A DNA stretch of 29,000 bases from Actinomycetes bacterium (GTDB taxonomy: Bacteria > Actinomycetota > Acidimicrobiia > Acidimicrobiales > RAAP-2), in contig JAJYZN010000009.1 in assembly GCA_021799915.1 (NCBI GenBank), forward strand, positions 1-29,000, in the 5' to 3' direction. The stretch's first letter is position 1; every line of letters starts with the position of its first letter. The translations under genes and the position numbers were made by a program. Under the pieces are notes generated by a model. That model was not told the DNA's origin, made no database searches, and worked only from the letters and a program-made list of their open reading frames with translations. Below are positions 15,224 through 25,800 of this stretch, piece by piece.

Positions 15224-16550
15224 GCACGTTGCCTTTGGGTGCCGGCGGGCCAGACGGCGGTGTGGCAGGAGGGACTGTGCCGTAGACGCGACCTGTGAAG
15301 GTGAGAGCGAGGATGGCCGGTGTGCCCGCACACGTGTCGCCCAGGGGCTTCTCGCAGGCCGGCATATCGGCGAGCTCTTGTGCCCAGGTGAACGTGGCGC
15401 CCTTGGCCACTGTCGGGTTTGTGGCTGTGGCCGAGTCCCAGGCGCTGTTGCCCGAGGCGCTGTACGCGGCACCGAAGTCTGTGGTGGCGAGCAGGTAGGA
15501 GCCGTCCACTATGTGCCCGTCGGAGCCGAGCAGGCTCGAGCGGTGGTCCCAGCACCCCGGTGTCGTGATCGCGTGGCATGAGCCGTTGTCTCCGACCCCG
15601 TCGGTGTAGATGTACCCGTGGATCGCGAGCAGCGGTGTCGGGGACCCGTGGGGGTAAGCCCCTCCCCCGCTCTGCGACCAGCCGGCACCCGCCGGCGTGT
15701 TCGGGTCACGTGTGTGCTCGGCCGCTGTGAGCGCGTTTGCGTCCAGCGCCGGCGAGATCGCCTTGAACGGAGCGATGCCTCGGGCGGTGCGTTCCAGGTT
15801 CGTTACCACGAATTGCTGGGCGGCGTCTGTGAGCGCTGTGTAGTTGGAGGGCAACACCAAGGGCCTCAAGCCCTCTGTCCTTCTCCCTGTGGGCTCTGCG
15901 GAGACCTCCTGGGGCTCTGCGGGCGGGACGATGCCCTGGGTGGTGACCACGTCCAGCGTGGTCGCCGGCCCAGCGACTGTTGCTGTGGTGACCTGGGCCG
16001 ACAGCGTCCACGGTCCGAGGTCGGCGCCGGCGAAGGTGAGGACGTGAACGCGCTTCGCAGGAGGTGGTGTGACGTACACAGGCACTGTCACAATCACGCT
16101 CGCGCCACGTGCGCTGACGGCGACGGGGTTGGTGAACCCCGGCCCTACCGTGTGCCCCGACGGACACGGTGCCACGGATTCGTTACAGGTGGCAGTCCCC
16201 GAGTTGGTAAGTGTGTAGGCCTGGATGGTGCCGGGGTTGGCACCGCCGACGGCGACGTTCACGTGATGGGGCTCGGTTGGGTTTCCGTTTGCACAGGTGA
16301 CCGAGAGATCAGTCGTCGCCATGTCGGCGGAGACCGCCAGGCTAAGCGGTGTGCCCCCGAGGGGAGTCTGCGCCGCTGGATTGCCTGTGAACGTCGCTGG
16401 ACCAATGTCCACCACACACGGGGGCGTGTCGGCGGCCGGGCGGGCACCTCCGGAGGCATCGGCCCTCGCGGGGGCGGCCACGAGGGGGGCGAAGGCCGCC
16501 AACAGGGTGGCCGTGGCCCCGACGAACTGCACACCCAGGGCAGATCTCAT
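14487..16550 (-). CDS. Secreted CAP-like protein with six C-terminal GYW/DGG/FSFG repeats
   Basis: 687 residues from ATG 16550. Residues 1-30 are a Sec signal peptide ending PARA|DA. Residues 40-205 form an uncharacterised beta-rich region with paired cysteines. Residues about 238-420 resemble a CAP/SCP domain: FVVTNLERTARGIAPF (247-262), LDANALTAAEHTRDP and a GCWDHRSSLLG element (332-342), as in bacterial CAP proteins with GCWGHR. After a Pro-rich linker, 444-687 hold six repeats starting at 444, 486, 528, 570, 611 and 652 with the pattern NAPVVGM..TPTG.GYWLVA.DGG.FSFG...F.GSMG...L. The repeats are 41-42 residues and may form a six-bladed propeller. Such repeats are, to my knowledge, common in Acidimicrobiia. 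No sorting signal; probably released or wall-bound. It lies 39 bases after the small membrane gene, in the same operon. Confidence 0.9.
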   Translation of the reverse strand: MRSALGVQFVGATATLLAAFAPLVAAPARADASGGARPAADTPPCVVDIGPATFTGNPAAQTPLGGTPLSLAVSADMATTDLSVTCANGNPTEPHHVNVAVGGANPGTIQAYTLTNSGTATCNESVAPCPSGHTVGPGFTNPVAVSARGASVIVTVPVYVTPPPAKRVHVLTFAGADLGPWTLSAQVTTATVAGPATTLDVVTTQGIVPPAEPQEVSAEPTGRRTEGLRPLVLPSNYTALTDAAQQFVVTNLERTARGIAPFKAISPALDANALTAAEHTRDPNTPAGAGWSQSGGGAYPHGSPTPLLAIHGYIYTDGVGDNGSCHAITTPGCWDHRSSLLGSDGHIVDGSYLLATTDFGAAYSASGNSAWDSATATNPTVAKGATFTWAQELADMPACEKPLGDTCAGTPAILALTFTGRVYGTVPPATPPSGPPAPKGNVLSSPVVGMAATPTGNGYWLTTARGAVEDFGTAAFYGSMLDHSLNAPISHIVATPTGGGYWLVAQDGGTFSFGDAYFYGSMGGKPLNAPVVGMAPTPTGKGYWLVAADGGVFSFGAARFSGSMGSKSLNAPVVGIAADPSTGGYWEVATDGGIFSFGAPFFGSTGSLHLNAPVNGMSVMPSGTGYRFVASDGGIFSFGAPFYGSMGGQPLPAPIMGMAEDTATGGYWLIGAGGGVYAFHAPFLGAG

Positions 16551-16589
16551 GACACCAGGATTTCGACTGGTCGGGTGCTGTGGGGTCCG

Positions 16590-16802
16590 TTAGAGGTGAT
16601 CGCCGGCACCGGTAGTCGTTGCCTCGCTCATGGCCGACGCCTCGGCCCGTCTGTGCTGGTGGGCTCCCCGGTTCCGGTGCCAGACGATGCCGGTGGCGAT
16701 CGCCGCTGCGAGTAGGAGCCACGGGACCCCGACAGCGACGATCCAGGCCAAGGTGCCGTGCCCGACGGCCAGACAGATGTCGGCGAGCATTGAGATGCTC
16801 AT
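16590..16802 (-). CDS. Small single-span membrane protein, co-translated with the giant gene
   Basis: 70 residues from ATG 16802. The frame is open to 17003 but the true start is set by the strong ribosome site GGAGGAGGGGGG directly upstream and by the ATGA overlap with the stop of the giant gene (16799-16801), which implies translational coupling. One membrane segment lies at about 18-42 (TLAWIVAVGVPWLLLAAAIATGIVW), followed by a basic HRNRGAHQHRR stretch and a Ser/Thr/Ala tail. The order suggests N-terminus out or in the membrane and the basic tail in the cytoplasm. No family recognised. A role in inserting, stabilising or partnering the giant surface protein is inference from the coupling alone. 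Confidence 0.8.
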   Translation of the reverse strand: MSISMLADICLAVGHGTLAWIVAVGVPWLLLAAAIATGIVWHRNRGAHQHRRAEASAMSEATTTGAGDHL

Positions 16803-19800
16803 ATCCCCCCTCCTCCACCTATGGCGTCGTCGAGCTCGTCCACGGCCCGTTGATGCATGCGGTCGTGGGCGTCTTCTGCGAGGCGCCGCTTCCTCGTGAG
16901 AGCCAGCCAGATGAAGAAGGCCACCACGACCAGGAACAACCACCACGGCAGGCTGGTGGCGAGCCACCAGCCGATCCCGGTCGATGACTTGGGCACCACA
17001 CACCAGGCCACGGTGACCGCCACGACGGTGCTGCCCGTTGAGGCCAGGTACACGACGGCTCCAACTTTCGTGCCGTGGTAGTGGGCCCCGGCCGCATAGG
17101 AGCCCACGGCGTCAGGCGGTCGCCAGCCACTCAGGCGCAGCACCCCATCCCTTGGGAGCGCGGTCAGTCCGGTCGTCATTGCCCCGGCGCTTTCTGAGGC
17201 CATTCCTCCCGGCGGTGCGACGTCGAAGACGGTGCGCACGACCGCGGTGCAGGAGATCGGGACGGTGTGACCCACGACTTCGGATCCCGGGGTGCAGGTG
17301 ACAACCGTGATGGTCGGCACGACGCACACGTCGCCTTGGGGACATGGAGCCAGGACCGGGACGGGCTTCGCTGGCAGTGGCACCGGGAAGTGCGGGGAGC
17401 AGCGGCGCCCAGTGCAGTGCCAGGTCACCGGCACCGACGTGCCCGTTGTCTTCCCCGGAGGTGTGGTGGCCGGTGGTGTCTTGGCCGGTGTCGTCCCGGT
17501 CACAGTCTTCGGCGGTGTCTTGATCCCAGTTGTTGACGGTGGTGTCTTTGACCCGGTTGTCGTCCCCGGAGGTGTGGTGGCCGGTGGTGTCTTGGCCGGT
17601 GTCGTCCCGGTCACAGTCTTCGGCGGTGTCGCGGAAGGCGGTGTCTTGGTCCCCGTTGTCTTCGCCGGAGGTGTGGTGGCCGGGGGCGCCGGTGTGACGG
17701 TCTCGAGTGCGGTGCCCTTGGATCCGTGGTCGTCGGGGGACCCCGAGTACGCCGCCACGAGAGGATCGGCACCCGTAGGCAGCGACGAGGCGGCACAGGT
17801 CGTGGTGGCAACGAGCCCTGGACTTTCCACGGCCTGGGGTCCACAGACCTCGACACCCGGTGTAGTGGCGACCGTGACGGTCCCTGCGACGAGACGTCCC
17901 TCGATCGCTTGGGTCGTCGTGACGAGCGTCACGCTCTGTCCGGCGAGCGAGCTCGCAGGCGTCGGGGTGAGCGAGGTCGTGGTCGGGTCGGGGACGACTG
18001 TGGCGGTCCCTTTCCCACTCGAGGGCGCATCGCCGATGGACGGAGTCGCCGTGGCGCCGATCGTGTCGGTGCCGACCGGCAGTGTCGCCACCGTGCAGGT
18101 GGCCTCGCCTTGTGCGATCGGGACCCCCGTGCATAAGAGCGCACCGCTTGGCCCGGTGAAGGTGACCATGCCCGAGGTGAGCGGCACCCCCTTGGCGCTC
18201 ACCGAGGCCACGAGGTGCACCGGCGTCGCGAAGTCCGCAGGGTCGGGTGTCGCGACGAGCGTCGTGGTCGTCGCGACGAGCGAGGGGGCGACCACCACCA
18301 CTGTCACCGCTGCACACGTCGTGGTCGACCCAATGCAGGCATCGACCACGGTGGTCCCCGGTGCCACGCCGTCGACCGTCGCGGGGACCGTGCCCGCGAC
18401 AGTGGTGGTCCCTTTCGCGGGTGCCACCGTCGCAGTGGCAGTTGCAGCGCTGTGCCAGGTGACCCCGACGTCTGTGCCGACCGGGTGGGACCCGCACGAG
18501 ACGAGCGCGCTCAGCGGTGCGGTGCTGCCGGCAGTGACTCTCACCGACGTCGGGGTCGCCGCGATCGACGGGGCAGGGCACGAGCCCGAGACCACCACGC
18601 GCACTGTGGTGCAGATCTCGGTGCCGGTGATGCAGGCCCGTAGCGTTGTGGTCCCTGGTGTGGTGCCCGTCACCGTCACTGTGATCGTCCCCCCTGTCGT
18701 GGTCCCCCCCGATGGCGGTGTCACCGTCACGTGGGGGGGTGTGCCTGGCGCCCAGTTGACCGGGGTGCCAGGGGGTGCAGGGGTCCCTGTGCAGGTGACC
18801 GATGCGGTGACGTTGCCGGTGCCCTCCAGTTCGAGTGTCATCTGCAAGGAGGACGCGGTGATGGACGAGTCGGGGCATCCAGGCAACGAGGGAGTGACCG
18901 CGAACTCGTAGTCGAGCGCGCCCACGTAGGGCGCGCCTGCAGTCTTGGGAGCGGTCGTCGGGCTCGTGACCACGTAGACGAGCGTGGCCCCGATTGTGTT
19001 CTTTGGGGCGACCGATCCCGGCGAGGTGGCGACGTCGGTCACCTGGTGGCCGGCGAATGTGTCGGCGGTGGTGGTCGCAGTCGCCACTCGTGTCGCAGTG
19101 GTGTCCCAGGTCCCCTTGGGTGATGTGGTCGGCTGGGTGAACGCGACGGTGGCTGTGGGTTCGGGGGTGGTCCCGGCCGTGGTGTCACAGCTGAGGGTCT
19201 CTTTCACCGGGGCGAAGGGCCCACCCGAGCCGGTCGTCTGCGGGGCGTCTGCGCCCGAGAGCACCCAGCCAGGCGCAGTGCCAGAGGCCGGGCACGCAGA
19301 CGTGGGCGGTGTGTCGGCGGTGTTCGTCAGCGCGTACGTGCCGAGGAGTCCTGTCATCTTGGTCGAGCGGCTGGTCGGCGTTGTGGTCATCGTCCCGATG
19401 CCTACGCCGACTGTCCAGTGAGTCCCTGTCGCGTTCGCGTCGCTGTTCGCGATGATCGGTGGCGAGGTGGCGGTCCCTGTCGCGTTCGTGAGTGCGGTCG
19501 CGGCCCGGTGTGTCGCATACGTGGTCGTCTCGACGAAGGCGCCCGACGGTGTCTGTGTGCCCTTGGTCGATGCCACCTCCCACACCACGCGAACCCCTGA
19601 CTCGGGCTTGCCTGTGCAGGTGATCGTGACCGACAGCGGTACCGCGAAGCGGGTTGTGACCTTGGTCACCTGGCCGGTGCCGGCCAGCGACCACGAGCGC
19701 ACACAGCTCCCCTGGGGTGCGATCACGTCGACCACCGCCTCGGCGCACTGGCCGTCAGCCACGCTCGCCGCAGAGAGGCTGGCGCCTTGGAGACAGGCGA

Positions 19801-22800
19801 CAGCAGTTGCTTGGCCGGGTGCAGCCCCGGTCACGGTCACCGGCATCTTGCCGCCGACGCCCGAGTCGCCCGCCGTCGGGGTGAGGGTGATCGGTGTCTG
19901 TGGGCTCGCGCTCCAGGCGATCGGCTCTGCGGGCGTAGGGACCCCAGCGCAGTCCACCGTGGCAACCAGGAGGTCACGGGCACCGACGGCGAGCTCGATG
20001 GCCCCAGGCGAGACGCTCACGGTCTCGGCAGGGCACAACTGGTCGACGACGACTGTCACGGTCGCACACGTCGTCGTCCCGCTCACACAGGCGGTGAGCG
20101 GCGTGGTCCCGAGCGAGACGCCGGTCACTGTGGCGACGGTGGTGCCCTGGCTCCCGGTCGCGTTGGTCGTGGGGGCGACGGTGGCGACCCCGGTTGTGGT
20201 CGTGGACCAGTCGACGAGGATCCCTGTCTGGGGCCTGCCTGTGCACTCGACGGCGGCCTCGACGGGTGCTGAGGTGCCGGGGCCGACGAACACGTGGGAT
20301 GGGGATGCACTGATCCCAAGGTGCGCGCAGGTGTACGGCCGGGTGACGGTGATCTGTGCGGACGAGCACGTGGAAGTCGCGGTCACGCACGCACTCGCCG
20401 TCGTCACCCCAGGGGTAGCTGCCGTCGCAGCAGTGGTGACCGTTGCGGCCGCAGAGGTCACTCCGGCAATCGGGCTGAGCGTCACAACGTCTGAGGCCGC
20501 GTGCCAGGTAACTGAGAGTCCGGCCGGAGCCCCGTGGCCTGTGCAGGTGACCGTGGCGGTGAGTGTGCTCGACGTTCCCACCACGAGAGCCACTGTCACA
20601 GGGTCGACCCCAATGGCAAGCACACGGCAGGACGCTGTGGGCTCGATGGCCATTGGGTAGTCGAGGCTCCCCAGGGGGAGCCCTCCCATCGTGAGAGGTG
20701 CGCTGGTCGGGCTCACCACCACGAAGCTTTGGGTGGTTGCGGTGAGGTTGATCGAGGCAACCGAAGCCGGCGACGTGGCGACGGAGGCGGTCCGGTGACC
20801 GGCGAATGTCCCTGTCCCGGTGGTCTCTGGGGCCACCGGACCTGTGACCCCGTTCCAGGCGCCATTGGGAGGTGCGACCGGCTCGCTGAAGGCGACCGAC
20901 GCTGTCGGCTGAGGGGTGCTCCCAGCAGTGGTCTCGCACTCGACGGACTCTTTCACCGGGGTGAACGGCCCGCCTGAGGTGGTTCTCTCCGGGGCGCCTG
21001 CACCGGAGAGAACCCAGCCCGGCGCTGTGGCCGAGGCAGGGCACGAGGACCCAGGGGGTGTGCCCGAGGTGTTCGAGAGCGCGTACGCACCAATTGGAAC
21101 TCCGACACCTGTGAGCGTGGCGGTCACGGCCACCGGCCAGGTTTCCCCCGGGGTGTCCGCGATGGCATTGGCATAAACGGGGGGCGAGGTTGCGGCTCCG
21201 GCCGCGCTGGTCGTGGTCGAAGCCGCCGTCGGCCCTCTACGGACCCCGAACGTGCCCGAAGCTCCCGAGGGCGAGAGGGAGATGGCCCAGGTGAGCGGGA
21301 CTGCAGTGAGGGGCCGGCCTGTGCAGGCGAGGGTGACAGAGAGAGGTGCGCCGAAGCGGGTTGTGACCTTGGCCATCTGGCCGGTGCCCGCGAGCGACCA
21401 GGTGAACGCGCCGCAGGCCAGGTGGGGCGCGGCCACGACGTCGACGGCCACTGGGACGCAGAGGTGCGTAGCGACTGCTGTTGTGTGCTTGTATGTCGCG
21501 TTCCCAACGCACGCGTAGACCGTGGTGGTCCCGACCGCCACGGCGGCGACCTGGCTGGCGTCGGTTGATGTCGCATCGGTGAGCCCGGTCGGCGGGGCGA
21601 CGGTCGCAGTCAAAGGTGCCGCCGAGGTCCACGTGACCGCGACGCCTGCACCAGCGGGCTTTCCTGTGCACTCGACGGTGGCCACCGGGGTCCCGACCGC
21701 TCCAGGGACGAGGGTGACCATGCCCGGTGCGGCGGTCACGGTCAAAGTGTGGCGGTGTGTGCCTGTGAGGGCTGTGCAGACGCGTGTCGGCGTTGTCGGT
21801 GTCGCCGAGAGGGACACCCCCTCGATGACGGTGGCCACCGAGAGGTCTGTGCCGGTGAGGGTTGTGGGATTGAAGGTGCCCTTTGTCGACAGAAGACCGA
21901 TCGACCCATACGCGCTCGCCGACGAGGGCCCAGCGGGGGTGTCGGACTCGATGGTGGCCACGGCAGCCACCGTGGGTCCCGAAGGGACAATCCAGGTCAC
22001 GTCGATCACGCACTGGCCGTGGGCGGGCAGCACGTAGGGGTAGGTTGGTGTCCCCGAGGGTCCGCAGCCGTCACCCTGGCCGTTGGCCAGCGAGTACTGG
22101 GGCGACGCGGTGTTGCCCTGGTCGTAGGCGACGGCGAAGCGTGCGCTCTGGAGCCCCTCGTAGTTCTGGATCACCATGGCCTGGGTGAGCCGTGTCCCGA
22201 CCCTGCGCCCCCGTCCTGTGAAGAACAGCGTCTGGGCGAACAGACCGTGCGACGGTGCGGTGGCCGAGATCACCCCGGGGACCACCGGGCCCCCGCTCAC
22301 CGATCCGGCGTCTTGGCCCGGGACGACGGCGACGCCCTGTTGGTCGATGGGTGGGCAGTTGGACGCACCACGGGCACAGCCCGGCGGGACGGCCTGGGTG
22401 CCCTGCGGCTCGTTCACGGTGGTGCCGAGCAGGTAGGTGCAGTTCCCGATCGAGGTGCCCGCCGTGTAGTCGTAGCACAGGTAGTTCGTGACCGAGCCGG
22501 GTCGGTCAGGGGTGAAGATGACCGGGATATTGCAGGTGGATTGCGGTGCGAGGGCGTGTGTGGGTAAAGCCGAGCACAGGTTGGCCCCCGGTGCGATCAC
22601 ATACTCAGTGTCGGCCGACAGCGGCCAGGCGCTCTTGGCCAGCCCGATGGCGTTGGGATCGTCGGGGTTCGTCCCTGTGGTCTGGTTCACCGGCATGTTC
22701 GTGGCGTCGAACACCCCCATATCGGAGATCTCCTGGGCGCTCCCCGTCACGTTCTTCACCACCAGGTTGTAGGGACCCGTGGCCGTGCCGACGGCCGTGG

Positions 22801-25800
22801 CGTCGTATTCAGGGACCAACGAGTCCGAGAACACCTGGGTGTATGTGACTGCTGTGTGGTGGGCGATATCGGCGCCGTCGGCGGCCCGGGTGCTGTGGGC
22901 CATGGCGACGTTGGGGTCGGCGGCGCTCGACACGTGTGTGACGCTCGGGGTGGCAATCGGTGCGGCCCGGTGCTCGGCCGTGTGCGTCTCGAAGGGTGAC
23001 GATGTCTGGTTCGATGTGCCGAACACTGTGGGGACGCTCCCCGACAGTGGTGCGGCGGCCGAGACGGCGAGCTCGCAGGCCGGGGCACTCGAACTTCGCC
23101 CGGGACTGCACGAAAGGGAGGGGAAGAGCCCGGTCACGGGTCGGGCGAGGCGGTGGGTGTCCCAGTGGGCCCCGGCGTCAGGAGTTGTGACCACGGTAGT
23201 GAACACACCGGTGAGCGGTGTTGTATTGCGGGCCATCGAGGTGGCCTCGACCATGCCGCATTGGCCGGTGCCGGTGCAGGCGAGGGACGTGACGAGGTCG
23301 GTGGCCAGCTCCGGGCTGGAGACGGCCCGCCACGACGACGCTGCCGGCGAGGCGAGCGAGGTGGCAATGGTGGTCCGCTGGCCGTGTGTCATGCCGATCG
23401 CCATGCACGCCTTCCCGAGAGGGGCACACGAGAGGAGGAAATCCGTGAGTGTGATGGTGACCTGGAGCGAAGACACCTTGGTCCACACGGGGGTCGGGTC
23501 GGGTCGCCAGTGCGCCGGCGCTGTCGCACTCGAAGTGGTGGTCGCCGTGGCCGACTGGAAGATCCCCGTTGTCGTGGCGTACAGGCAGGTTGTGGCCTCA
23601 CCCACCGACGTGCACGCCGCTCCCTTGAAGCTCCCCACCGGGAGGCTGCCTCCCAGCCACTGGAGCGTCCCGGTCGGGGTCCACGCCATGATGACACCTC
23701 CCGAAGTGGCGCTGAGGCGGGTGATCCCGTAGCAGGCCGACGCCGTGCAGCCGATCCAGTAGGTCTCGGTCGTGACTGCGGGAGCGCCGACTGTGAGGTG
23801 GGAGCCGATCACAATCGGGCCCCAGTGCGATCCTGTGGTGGTCTCCAGGTCCCCGGCGACACAGATGGTGGTGCCCACCACGCAACGGGTGTCAGATCCC
23901 ACCGTCGACATCGTGGGCACCAGGGAGTCGTTGAACCCTGAGGAATCGTCATAGGACAGCATGTGGTCCCCATTGGGAAATGCAGCGACGCACTGGGAAC
24001 CTCCGCATGTGACTGAGCCCACGGACCCTTTGCCGATGCTCTCGAATGTGATCGCCGCCGTGGGTGTGTGCGGAGTGAGGTCGCCGAAGCCGTAGGGGTG
24101 GAAGTTGCCCGCTCCTCCGACGACGACGCCGGGCGCAACTGTGATGCCATAGGCCGGTGTTGTGAGCGGTGTCGGTCGGACGAGAAGTGTTGTGCGTCCG
24201 GCCGACGGGGCTGTGAGGTTGCGTAGGAGGACTCCGTTCCGAGACATGACTCCCGCTGTCGATACAGCCGATGTCGCTCCGACGGCGTCACACGTAGTGC
24301 TGCACGAGACGTCGTAGAGGATCTCCGAGCGTGCGACGTCCTGCAGGACGACGACATGCCAGGTCATCCCGGCATCGGTGGTGACGGCGGCCTCGGGCGC
24401 TGTCTGGACGCCGTCACCGCCGACGGCCACGCAGCGTGTGGCCGTGGCGCAAGCGAGCGCTCGCAGGGGGGGTGTCTCACTCGGCAACTGGGCATCGAGG
24501 CGCACCGACCAGGTGGCACCCGAATCTGTCGAAGCGAGGGCCAGGGCGGCACCTGTGGTGTCGCTGCCGGCAGCCAGGCAGTGGGTGGCAGTCGTGCACG
24601 TCACGCCGGCGAGTCCGGCCACACCGGGCGGAAGGGACACGGAGGTGAATTGGGGTGCTGTGGTGGCGAGCCCACTGGCTCGCAGCGCGAACGGGCTGGA
24701 CGGGGTCGGTGTTTGCGGGTCCTCGCCCACCAAGAGCGCGCTCCCGACCGCTGCTGTGGTGATGGCCATCCCCATGATCGCCCCGAGCGACCCGTTGGCC
24801 GGGATGTGGGTGGAAAGGTCCACCCAGGTCTTTCCCCCGTCGGTGCTTCTCCATAAGTAGGCACTGTGCCCCCCGCCCCCCATGGCAAAGCACACTGTGG
24901 CCGAAGGGCAGGTGACCCTGAGGAGGCCGTAGCAGCCTGACGCATTCCACGAGTCACCGGAACCAGCTTTGGGCCCGCACGTGGGTGAACCGGTGACCGC
25001 CTCGTCGGTCCCTCGACGTGTGACCGGGGTGTAGGCCGGCGCCGTTGTTGCTGCCACGAAACGCTTGGCCCCTGTGGTCGAGTAGAGGGTCACGGCCGAA
25101 GAGGTCCGGGCACTCGGGTGGGCGGCGTAGCCAACGGCCACGCAGTCGCGCGCCGTCGAGCACGCCACATCGGTGAGCTCGTAGGCGGAGACGTCGTGCT
25201 CGGCGATCGTGCCCGGCGCGATGGTGTCGGGTCGTTGCACCGGCACGGTCGCGTGCCGTGGCGGAGCACCATATGCGACGGGTGAAGGCATGATCGCCAG
25301 AGTCAAGACCCCCTCGGTCAATAGGACCGCCCCGAGGCTCTGCGATGCCCGCCAGAGTGCCTGGGTCGCTTGACTCCATCGTGGATTCCCGCCTCTCTGA
25401 CTTCCCCCCGCATCCCCACTCCCCCCATCTCCTCCTCCGTCTTCGGGTGTCGGTTGTGGCTCTTCGGGGCTGTCGTCAGGTCGTCGGTGAACCCGGCGTC
25501 TGCGGCTGAGGTAGAGCAGAGCGCTCCCACCGGCGATCAAGAGGAGGCCACCGATCACGACCCCGATCCCGGGCCCACCGGTGAAAGCCAGGACTGCCAG
25601 CGGGGAGGGGGTGGGTAGCTCGGGTAGGGCAATCGTGAGGGAGGGTGGCGTCGTGGCGGTGGTGAGCACCGCGGTGCAGTGAAACCCTGGATCAGGCTCG
25701 TACCCATTCGGTGCATGCAGTTCGTGCAGGCACCACGAATAGCCGGCCGGAACCGCAAAATTGAGCTGTCCGGCGGCGTTGCTCGTTCCGACCGCCCAGA

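Noticed and set aside
16803..17003. 67-residue extension of the small membrane protein
   Set aside because: Arg-rich shadow of the giant gene; ATG 16802 has the ribosome site and ATGA overlap.
17453..17630. Mobile element ends
   Set aside because: The 67-base repeats are direct, in frame and inside coding sequence for a Pro/Thr linker; no transposase nearby.
17292..20660. Long plus-strand frames of 539 and 402 residues
   Set aside because: Antisense to the giant gene; they are Val/Thr/Ala-rich mirror products of ACC/GTC codons.
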